Part shown: one piece after another, positions 18,501 through 20,510 of the stretch
Layout of the letters: each line of letters begins with the position of its first letter
Numbering within the stretch: the first letter of the stretch is position 1
Assembly: GCA_028565635.1 (NCBI GenBank)
Contig: JAOXYB010000682.1
Coordinates: 1 to 20,510, forward strand
Direction of reading: 5' to 3'
Length of the DNA stretch: 20,510 nt
Source: Phoronis ovalis
Lineage: Eukaryota > Phoronida > Phoronidae
The notes under the pieces: model-generated
The model's input: the letters and a program-made list of their open reading frames with translations, nothing else
The model's database searches: none
Told to the model about the DNA's origin: nothing
Position numbers and translations under genes: made by a program

Positions 18501-20189
18501 AGTTATCCCAAGTAGTCAAATAGTTTTGTAGGTTGGTAGCATTGGCCTGCATACCATTATTAACTGTATTCTGTATCTTCTTTACTTCCTCATCTTTAGA
18601 TATTAGATCATGGATAGGCTGTACAAAATAGAACAGTAAAATTTATAAACCTGTGGCTGCAAACACTTCTTATAGATTTTTATTTTTCATTTTTATATCA
18701 GATTTTAATAGTAATTAATACTTGATCCCTATTGGCTTTCCAGAAAAATCATGACTAAAGTAAGCAAAACAATATCTAGTTTTTACAACAGTGTGATTTT
18801 ATTTTTAAGTAATTCAATCACATACTTAGATAATCAGGTAAAAGTCGAAGTAAGTGGTATGCTTTTCATAATTTCTAGCAGCTATCAAATCTACATGTGA
18901 CTACACCCATAATAAGTAAGGATGTACAATGGCTTAGTTTTTTTTTGTTGAAGTTACTGTTATTACATCTACTTACTGCCTTCTTTGATTTAGTTTTTGT
19001 TAAGATGTCGGGTAGTCGTTTGATATCGGAGATGGCTTTAGTCAGATGTGATCCTATACTACCAACGCTCTGAGCTAGCTGCTTCAGTGTAGGAGAAAAT
19101 TCAACTCGTGTACCCTCCAACACAACTTTAACTCTGAACAAAGGATTAGGTGCAGATTTCCCATCCCCATTGATAGCTCTTGATAGCTCGTGAAGAGAAT
19201 TTTTCACATTAACACGGAAACACTCTTCAACAACACGATCCATTTTCTCAGTGTACCGTACCCACTGCTGCTGAACCTAAAAGCAATCATACGATAAAAC
19301 AGTCAAAAAGTGAAATGAGCAATAGAAACTTTTAATGCTCGTTGGTCGTGTCAAATTTACAAAAACACACCATACTTTAATAAACTTTATACTTTAAAAA
19401 ATGTAGAAGAAGGGCAGTGCAGGAATAAGAAACACTTATCACATGTAATCATAAAGCACCCTCTTTTATGTATTTCATATTGTTCATATTACCACATTTA
19501 ATAAGTAAAACATAAAAATAGGTAGATTATGTTTTATTATTAATTTTGATTATACCTCATTTCCATCATGTTTAAACACCTCAAACGTGCTTCTCATAGT
19601 TCCAATGATGTCATAATGCATAGATTGTAATTTCCTCTGTGCACTGCTTCTGTGTTTGGCTTGATCATCATCAAATTCAAGATTTTCATAAATTCTCTTG
19701 CTGTCAATTCTGACCAACAGGAGCTCGGCTATTTTCTTGCAAGTCACTGAGATGTTAATGTTGGCCCCTTTATAGTCATCCACAATGGTTTGGATCTAAA
19801 TTGTACGTATATCATAAGGTAAGATCAGCCAAGAAATAAAAGTTGAATATTATTGAAACTCTTTTACAGTTTTAACTGCTCAATCTGATATGCATTTCTA
19901 ATGTGAGGTATCTTTTCAATGAAACAACTGTAAGTTGAAAGGAGAAGTAACATGGAGATATGCAGAAATATGCAGTTCACATTGATTAAATGATTTACAG
20001 CTACTGTGTATTCTTTGAGGAAATGAAACTACCTTGCTGGCATGCATCCTACACTCTACAATAAAGTAGTCTGAGATTCCCTTTGAAGCCCAAGTTAGTT
20101 TGGTCAGTCCAGGATGAATCTTCTTGTCAAGGAATCGGATTCTCTCTCGGAATAAACTACGTTCTTCCTGGGACAATGCAGCTATAATT
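311..20189 (-). CDS. DNAH2: Axonemal dynein heavy chain 2, partial gene, 35 exons
   Basis: Minus-strand gene running from the C-terminal tail to the end of AAA4; both ends lie outside the window. The 35 exons join in frame with GT-AG introns: 23 in phase 0, 5 in phase 1 and 6 in phase 2. Approximate residues of the 2303-aa fragment are: tail 1-589, linker 590-950, AAA1 about 1080-1310, AAA2 1330-1570, AAA3 1680-1960, AAA4 2000-2303. P-loops are GPAGTGKT (AAA1), GKTQSAKT (AAA2, degenerate), GPVGTGKT (AAA3) and GIGGSGRQ (AAA4). DNAH2 is favoured over other axonemal chains because blocks such as [25 protein letters not shown]-like [15 protein letters not shown] and [14 protein letters not shown] match vertebrate DNAH2 as I remember it. 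Family knowledge: full-length chains are about 4400 aa, and this one is an inner-arm dynein of motile cilia. Exons are numbered within this window only, from its 5' side. Confidence 0.96.
862..1001 (-). CDS. DNAH2: DNAH2 exon 34: AAA4
   Basis: Starts [20 protein letters not shown], then [20 protein letters not shown], ending PVGEPF plus a split Arg. VRxNLHVxLCMSPVGxxFR is the canonical dynein AAA4 sensor I region. Acceptor TTATTTGTAG, donor GTGTGT. Confidence 0.97.
1355..1515 (-). CDS. DNAH2: DNAH2 exon 33: AAA4 Walker B region
   Basis: Completes Asp, then [40 protein letters not shown] and [13 protein letters not shown]. The FLF-x-DTQ segment and the [17 protein letters not shown] block are the conserved AAA4 Walker B and following helix. 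Acceptor AATTCTGTTTTAG, donor GTGAGC. Confidence 0.96.
1722..1889 (-). CDS. DNAH2: DNAH2 exon 32: AAA4 P-loop
   Basis: Completes Val, then [40 protein letters not shown], ending [15 protein letters not shown] plus one base. The P-loop is GIGGSGRQS; the usual Lys is Arg, a substitution I recall in AAA4 of DNAH2 and several other axonemal chains, so not a defect peculiar to this gene. Acceptor TTTTTTTTAG, donor GTAATA. Confidence 0.98.
2160..2309 (-). CDS. DNAH2: DNAH2 exon 31: start of AAA4
   Basis: Completes Gly, then [40 protein letters not shown], ending VLFKDACEH plus one base. The FGD-x-x-x-VYEDxxDxxxLK...YN...MxLVLFxDACEH pattern is the normal AAA4 N-terminus of axonemal dyneins. Acceptor TTGCATTGTAG, donor GTAGAT. 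Confidence 0.96.
2521..2651 (-). CDS. DNAH2: DNAH2 exon 30: AAA3-AAA4 connection
   Basis: Completes Arg, then [38 protein letters not shown] and QPPVF plus one base of Gly. ECFRV-SDRLVD-xD is conserved at the AAA3-AAA4 boundary. No long open frame surrounds it; called from colinearity. Acceptor ATTTTTTGCAG, donor GTTAGT. Confidence 0.95.
3001..3275 (-). CDS. DNAH2: DNAH2 exon 29: AAA3 C-terminal part
   Basis: Starts [20 protein letters not shown], with [20 protein letters not shown] in the middle, ending TRLWIHECF plus a split Arg. P-TP-K-HY-FNLRD-xKVxQG is the conserved sensor II element of dynein AAA3. Acceptor TTTTTTTTAG, donor GTAAGT. Confidence 0.98.
3798..4127 (-). CDS. DNAH2: DNAH2 exon 28: AAA3 Walker B and sensor I
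   Basis: 110 codons in phase 0/0: [58 protein letters not shown] and [20 protein letters not shown], ending LINMTFPQ. Walker B (TFMDDFNMP) and the MGPPGGGR-x-ISxRxxxRFN block are both intact, typical of dynein AAA3. Acceptor ACTGTTTTGTAG, donor GTAAAT. Confidence 0.98.
4347..4545 (-). CDS. DNAH2: DNAH2 exon 27: AAA3 P-loop
   Basis: Completes Ser, then [40 protein letters not shown] and [10 protein letters not shown]. Walker A GPVGTGKT is intact, so AAA3 should bind nucleotide; in dyneins this is the main regulatory ATPase site. Acceptor TTATTTTAG, donor GTAGGT. Confidence 0.98.
4796..5040 (-). CDS. DNAH2: DNAH2 exon 26: entry to AAA3
   Basis: Starts [20 protein letters not shown], then [20 protein letters not shown], the dynein FxWSxG/CASxDExGR pattern. 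Continues through [19 protein letters not shown] and ends GWKYNP with a split Ser codon. Acceptor ATTATATATAG, donor GTAGGA. Confidence 0.96.
5538..5696 (-). CDS. DNAH2: DNAH2 exon 25: AAA2-AAA3 connection
   Basis: 53 codons in phase 0/0: [40 protein letters not shown], ending [13 protein letters not shown]. This less conserved helical stretch is aligned by LVP...[16 protein letters not shown], which continues into VDPGD of exon 26. Acceptor CTCTTTTTACAG, donor GTAAGT. Confidence 0.94.
5967..6107 (-). CDS. DNAH2: DNAH2 exon 24: AAA2 C-terminal part
   Basis: 47 codons in phase 0/0: [40 protein letters not shown], then LETKSNK. L-FEV-DL[12 protein letters not shown] is the conserved sensor/Arg-finger segment of dynein AAA2. 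Acceptor TTCTTTTCCTAG, donor GTACCG. Confidence 0.97.
6366..6620 (-). CDS. DNAH2: DNAH2 exon 23: AAA2 Walker B region
   Basis: 85 codons in phase 0/0: [20 protein letters not shown] onward, with [20 protein letters not shown] and [20 protein letters not shown], ending EQ. DGPVDxLWIE-NxVxDDNKxLTL-NGERI is the universal dynein AAA2 block, including the Walker B-like ILFDGPVD. Acceptor CTTGGACATTTCAG, donor GTATAA. Confidence 0.98.
6731..6949 (-). CDS. DNAH2: DNAH2 exon 22: AAA2 with degenerate P-loop
   Basis: 73 codons in phase 0/0: [58 protein letters not shown], ending GDPNYNIVK. The position corresponding to the AAA2 Walker A (as I recall, GCTGSGKT in human DNAH2) reads GKTQSAKT. The second and third glycines are Q and A, while Lys-Thr is kept. 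The surrounding sequence is well conserved, so this looks like substitution within a functional exon rather than decay. Acceptor AATATTTTCAG, donor GTATGT. Confidence 0.96.
7433..7558 (-). CDS. DNAH2: DNAH2 exon 21: AAA1-AAA2 connection
   Basis: 42 codons in phase 0/0: [20 protein letters not shown], then [20 protein letters not shown] and AQ. Colinear with the DNAH2 segment between AAA1 and AAA2, with the LF-x-GI-x-DLFPG-E motif. Acceptor TTTTGTTTTACAG, donor GTACAG. No long open frame surrounds it. Confidence 0.94.
7858..8010 (-). CDS. DNAH2: DNAH2 exon 20: AAA1 C-terminal part
   Basis: 51 codons in phase 0/0: [40 protein letters not shown], then [19 protein letters not shown] is the conserved dynein sensor II region of AAA1. 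Acceptor CTGTTTAAG, donor GTGAGA. Confidence 0.97.
8299..8426 (-). CDS. DNAH2: DNAH2 exon 19: AAA1 sensor I and beyond
   Basis: Completes Gly, then [38 protein letters not shown] and NNTK. The [16 protein letters not shown] block is universal in dynein AAA1. Acceptor TATTTACACAG, donor GTATTC. Confidence 0.98.
8504..9826. mobile_element. Probable non-autonomous inverted-repeat DNA element, 1.3 kb
   Basis: The ends are a 21-base inverted repeat: 8504-8524 starts GGAAGAGTTCCTATGCACAA, and 9806-9826 is its reverse complement with one mismatch. The element fills most of the 1573-bp intron 8427-9999; removing it leaves 250 bp, close to neighbouring introns. No open frame of transposase size is visible, so it would be non-autonomous. 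No target-site duplication is visible, and the superfamily is not recognised. A chance 20/21 match at this spacing within one intron is unlikely. Confidence 0.6.
8710..8835. repeat. Imperfect hairpin inside the 1.3-kb element
   Basis: Left arm 8710-8742 and right arm 8793-8835 are inverted copies with small indels. Shared blocks are ACAAATAT, GGTTGG-TAACTG and TACAATATGGC, with about 50 bases of loop. It lies about 200 bases inside the left end of the inverted-repeat element. Confidence 0.7.
10000..10180 (-). CDS. DNAH2: DNAH2 exon 18: AAA1 Walker B and sensor I
   Basis: Starts [18 protein letters not shown], the dynein AAA1 Walker B (CFDEFNR) with catalytic acidic residues intact. It continues to [17 protein letters not shown], the sensor I segment (TMNPGYAGR completed by exon 19). 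Ends with one base of Gly. Acceptor TGTATTCCAG, donor GTATGT. This exon borders the unusually large 1573-bp intron. Confidence 0.98.
10434..10623 (-). CDS. DNAH2: DNAH2 exon 17: AAA1 P-loop
   Basis: Completes Arg, then [20 protein letters not shown] and [16 protein letters not shown]. The Walker A is intact (GPAGTGKT), as expected for the main ATP-hydrolysing site of dyneins. It ends [20 protein letters not shown]. Acceptor GATTCTTGTAG, donor GTTAGT. Confidence 0.98.
10755..10954. mobile_element. Possible MITE-like inverted repeat, about 200 bp
   Basis: A 12-base perfect inverted repeat, GATTATCCATCA at 10767-10778 and its complement at 10933-10944. It extends outward imperfectly to ACTATT at 10755 and AATAGT at 10949. 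It lies in the 451-bp intron between exons 16 and 17; removing it would leave about 250 bp. No ORF and no clear target duplication, so the call is tentative. Confidence 0.4.
11075..11478 (-). CDS. DNAH2: DNAH2 exon 16: linker to AAA1 junction
   Basis: The longest exon seen, 404 nt. Starts [18 protein letters not shown]. It contains [40 protein letters not shown] and [20 protein letters not shown], ending TDR with a split Arg codon. The YEYLGN[11 protein letters not shown] block is the hallmark of dynein just before the AAA1 P-loop. Acceptor TTTATTCAG, donor GTAAAG. Confidence 0.97.
11940..12065 (-). CDS. DNAH2: DNAH2 exon 15: linker end
   Basis: 42 codons in phase 0/0: [18 protein letters not shown], then [19 protein letters not shown] and EWPGQ. 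This matches the conserved W-L-xx-IE-x-TMR...L and WPGQ blocks leading into AAA1. Acceptor TTTTCTCTAG, donor GTGAAA. Confidence 0.95.
12406..12504 (-). CDS. DNAH2: DNAH2 exon 14: linker
   Basis: 33 codons in phase 0/0: [20 protein letters not shown] then [13 protein letters not shown]. It matches the variable loop followed by the GPVE motif in the linker. It is recognised because it bridges KLKMAK and AWLCDIER in frame with a good acceptor (GCTATTCCAG) and donor (GTATGT). Confidence 0.9.
13044..13196 (-). repeat. 51-bp tandem triplication of an exon-intron junction
   Basis: Three head-to-tail copies at 13044-13094, 13095-13145 and 13146-13196, differing at one base in my reading. On the coding strand each copy holds the last 39 bases of exon 13 ([13 protein letters not shown] region) and the first 12 intronic bases, including the donor. 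The copy nearest the exon body is the functional one; the other two lie in the intron. Near-identity suggests a recent duplication or, less likely, an assembly artefact. Confidence 0.95.
13158..13375 (-). CDS. DNAH2: DNAH2 exon 13: linker; its 3' end is triplicated
   Basis: Starts by completing Gly, then [20 protein letters not shown]. It contains [20 protein letters not shown] and [19 protein letters not shown] and ends KLKMAK in phase 0. The donor AAG|GTAAAG is followed immediately by two more copies of the last 39 exonic plus first 12 intronic bases. Only the donor at 13156-13157 keeps the frame open, because reading through it gives V-K-stop. Acceptor CACTGTTTTAG. Confidence 0.94.
13735..13873 (-). 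CDS. DNAH2: DNAH2 exon 12: linker
   Basis: Starts [20 protein letters not shown] in phase 0 and ends ALRATHHT plus one base of Gly. It continues the linker sequence [13 protein letters not shown] of exon 11 without a gap. Acceptor CATTGCAG, donor GTTAGC. Confidence 0.94.
14223..14486 (-). CDS. DNAH2: DNAH2 exon 11: linker
   Basis: 88 codons in phase 0/0: [20 protein letters not shown] onward to [11 protein letters not shown]. It contains [20 protein letters not shown] and [16 protein letters not shown], among the best-conserved linker stretches. Acceptor TTATTGTAG, donor GTAAGA. Confidence 0.96.
14864..15127 (-). CDS. DNAH2: DNAH2 exon 10: start of linker region (DHC_N2)
   Basis: 88 codons in phase 0/0, from [18 protein letters not shown] to [27 protein letters not shown] is the strongly conserved PLI-DL-N-x-ALRxRHW block of dynein linkers. 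The open frame continues past the donor GTAATA into intron, but the next exon restores the family sequence. Acceptor GATCTTAG. Confidence 0.95.
15308..15403. repeat. 23-bp intronic tandem repeat, four copies
   Basis: Unit TTACTCACATTCATAGCATA followed by TTT, with the ACATTCA core at 15314, 15337, 15361 and 15384 (spacing 23, 24, 23). The first copy differs at two positions. It lies in the intron between the candidate microexon and exon 10. Minisatellite-like, with no visible function. Confidence 0.9.
15717..15758 (-). CDS. DNAH2: Candidate 42-nt alternative microexon
   Basis: Lies inside the 902-bp interval between exons 9 and 10. It has an acceptor (ATAATTGTTTAG, with an upstream TTAAC branch-like site and a T-rich stretch) and a donor (GTATGT). 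It is exactly 14 codons, phase 0 on both sides and stop-free, encoding [14 protein letters not shown]. It would sit between SRELK and EKHWEIMD, where vertebrate DNAH2, as I recall it, has no insertion. Function is unknown; if spliced in, it would lengthen a charged helix at the tail-linker boundary. A chance match is possible. Confidence 0.45.
16030..16191 (-). CDS. DNAH2: DNAH2 exon 9: end of tail before the linker
   Basis: 54 codons in phase 0/0: [18 protein letters not shown] onward, with [19 protein letters not shown], ending [11 protein letters not shown]. It joins either directly to EKHWEIMD of exon 10 or through the candidate microexon at 15717-15758. Acceptor ATTGCTTAG, donor GTAAAA. 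Confidence 0.93.
16515..16763 (-). CDS. DNAH2: DNAH2 exon 8: tail, coiled-coil-like
   Basis: 83 codons in phase 0/0, from [18 protein letters not shown] to SKEIANLDK. It contains [17 protein letters not shown], a DNAH2 signature. A charged, Leu-rich helix ([20 protein letters not shown]) suggests a long alpha-helix in the stem. Acceptor CATTTGCAG, donor GTTTGT. Confidence 0.94.
17043..17132 (-). CDS. DNAH2: DNAH2 exon 7: short tail exon
   Basis: 30 codons in phase 0/0: [15 protein letters not shown] onward, ending LKKHK, which joins to EKFKTSL of the next exon. The LKKHK-EKFKT junction matches DNAH2. Acceptor TTTTCTTGTAG, donor GTAAGA. No long open frame surrounds it; it is recognised from colinearity and splice sites. 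Confidence 0.9.
17422..17578 (-). CDS. DNAH2: DNAH2 exon 6: tail segment
   Basis: Starts with the last base of the split Asn codon, then [15 protein letters not shown], and ends [16 protein letters not shown] in phase 0. The RPPQTL and [10 protein letters not shown] blocks are DNAH2-like. Acceptor ATTTTTATAG, donor GTAAAC. Confidence 0.93.
17881..18081 (-). CDS. DNAH2: DNAH2 exon 5: tail segment
   Basis: Completes the Arg codon, then [20 protein letters not shown] and [20 protein letters not shown], ending in NTNAS plus two bases of Asn. Splits in phase 2 on both sides. Acceptor CTTTCTTGCAG, donor GTAAGT. Confidence 0.93.
18407..18618 (-). CDS. DNAH2: DNAH2 exon 4: tail segment
   Basis: Starts in phase 0 at [18 protein letters not shown] and ends at DADISR with two bases of the Arg codon. 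[20 protein letters not shown] is strongly conserved in DNAH2. Acceptor ATTTTGTACAG, donor GTATAT. Confidence 0.93.
18977..19276 (-). CDS. DNAH2: DNAH2 exon 3: tail segment
   Basis: 100 codons in phase 0/0, from [18 protein letters not shown] to LTKTKSKKA. It contains the conserved [18 protein letters not shown] and [18 protein letters not shown] blocks. Acceptor TTGCTTTTAG, donor GTAAGT. Compared with my memory of human DNAH2 it is a few residues shorter between VVLEGTR and VEFSP. Confidence 0.94.
19556..19795 (-). CDS. DNAH2: DNAH2 exon 2: tail segment
   Basis: 80 codons in phase 0/0. Starts [10 protein letters not shown] and ends FKHDGNE. It contains [20 protein letters not shown] and the helical [11 protein letters not shown], both colinear with vertebrate DNAH2. 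Acceptor TACAATTTAG, donor GTATAA. Predicted helical-bundle part of the stem. Confidence 0.93.
20033..20189 (-). CDS. DNAH2: DNAH2 exon 1 of window: end of tail domain DHC_N1
   Basis: Begins with one base of a split codon, then [20 protein letters not shown] and a block containing [20 protein letters not shown], ending at HASK. The PGL-x-KL-x-W pattern is typical of the end of the DHC_N1 tail region. The acceptor follows TTGTCTTCAG and the donor is GTAGTT. The exon to the 5' side is not in the window. Confidence 0.9.
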
Positions 20190-20335
20190 CTGAAGACAAA
20201 ATAGTCGTAAGATTGGCTTCATTAGCAGAAAATCCAAGTTTGGCATACTGGCACAAATATTAATTATATGGCTGCATCACATTATACATATTTTTAACTT
20301 TGAATATGTTTTAAAACACATATAACTGCTAAATT

Positions 20336-20377
<42 letters not shown>

Positions 20378-20510
20378 ATGTCTTACTATTTGAAATGAGA
20401 AACATATGTCAAAGTTTAAGACCTTTTTTATTCATACTAGACGGCACCCGTGGTAAACCACAGATCTTGATAGAGATGTAGGTCACGTAAGGCCGAGTTC
20501 AGACATGTTC
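20190..20510. other. Intron upstream of exon 1 of window
   Basis: No tail exon with matching splice sites is visible. It contains the poly(A) tract, and a more GC-rich tail from about 20437 to the edge that looks unlike neighbouring intron and may be the start of an interspersed repeat. Nothing here can be assigned a function. Confidence 0.6.
20337..20369 (+). repeat. 33-base poly(A) tract
   Basis: An uninterrupted run of A on the plus strand in the intron at the right edge. It could be a simple homopolymer or the tail of a retroposed element to its left; no element body or target duplication is recognisable. Its length is sensitive to sequencing error. Confidence 0.85.

Larger units (their letters stand above)
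1002..18976 (-). other. Remaining introns over 300 bp without notable content
   Basis: Introns at 1002-1354, 2652-3000, 3276-3797, 5041-5537, 6950-7432, 11479-11939, 12066-12405, 13376-13734, 13874-14222, 14487-14863, 16192-16514, 17579-17880, 18082-18406 and 18619-18976 are AT-rich with GT-AG ends. They show no exon, RNA gene or repeat that I can support. Introns 8427-9999, 10624-11074, 12505-13157 and 15128-16029 hold the features listed separately. Confidence 0.75.

Noticed and set aside
1-20510. A new multi-gene system, pseudogene, or bacterial-type operon.
   Set aside because: All coding evidence belongs to one spliced dynein gene without stops or frameshifts in 2303 codons. There are no other genes, no CRISPR-like spacing and no RNA genes I can support.

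Overview
The window is eukaryotic nuclear DNA from an animal. It is AT-rich and carries one large, intron-rich gene on the minus strand, spanning it from right to left. Thirty-five exons (6912 coding bases, 2303 complete codons) join in frame through GT-AG introns and encode the middle half of an axonemal dynein heavy chain. The order of conserved blocks and the near-identity of long stretches to vertebrate DNAH2, as I recall it, make it a DNAH2 ortholog: the inner-arm heavy chain of the dynein f/I1 type, counterpart of Chlamydomonas 1-beta. The phylum cannot be fixed from this. The many ACATGTA-type words and ordinary introns of about 200-500 bp would suit a mollusc or other lophotrochozoan, but that is a weak guess.

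Right to left the layout is as follows. The stretch 20190-20510 is intron with a 33-A tract and no recognised exon. Exons 1-9 (20189 to 16030) encode the C-terminal part of the tail. Exons 10-14 (15127 to 12406) encode the linker region (DHC_N2). Exons 15-20 (12065 to 7858) give the linker end and AAA1, with an intact P-loop. Exons 21-24 (7558 to 5967) give AAA2, whose P-loop is degenerate. Exons 25-29 (5696 to 3001) give AAA3, with an intact P-loop. Exons 30-35 (2651 to 311) give AAA4, ending where the stalk should begin. The N-terminal tail, stalk, microtubule-binding domain, AAA5, AAA6 and C-terminus lie outside the window.

In the assembled enzyme this chain would heterodimerise in the two-headed inner arm and drive microtubule sliding in motile cilia. 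AAA1 would be the main ATPase, with AAA3 and AAA4 as regulatory sites.

The parts not explained by ordinary dynein structure are: (a) an exon-intron junction triplicated with a 51-bp period at 13044-13196, leaving three tandem donor sites; (b) a candidate 42-nt phase-0 microexon at 15717-15758 that would insert 14 charged residues next to the linker; (c) loss of both P-loop glycines in AAA2; (d) a probable 1.3-kb inverted-repeat mobile element at 8504-9826 that accounts for the one oversized intron; (e) a smaller inverted-repeat element at 10755-10954 and a 23-bp tandem repeat at 15308-15403. I see no other protein gene, RNA gene or CRISPR. The window does not hold a new multi-gene system; the novelty is in details of this one gene.
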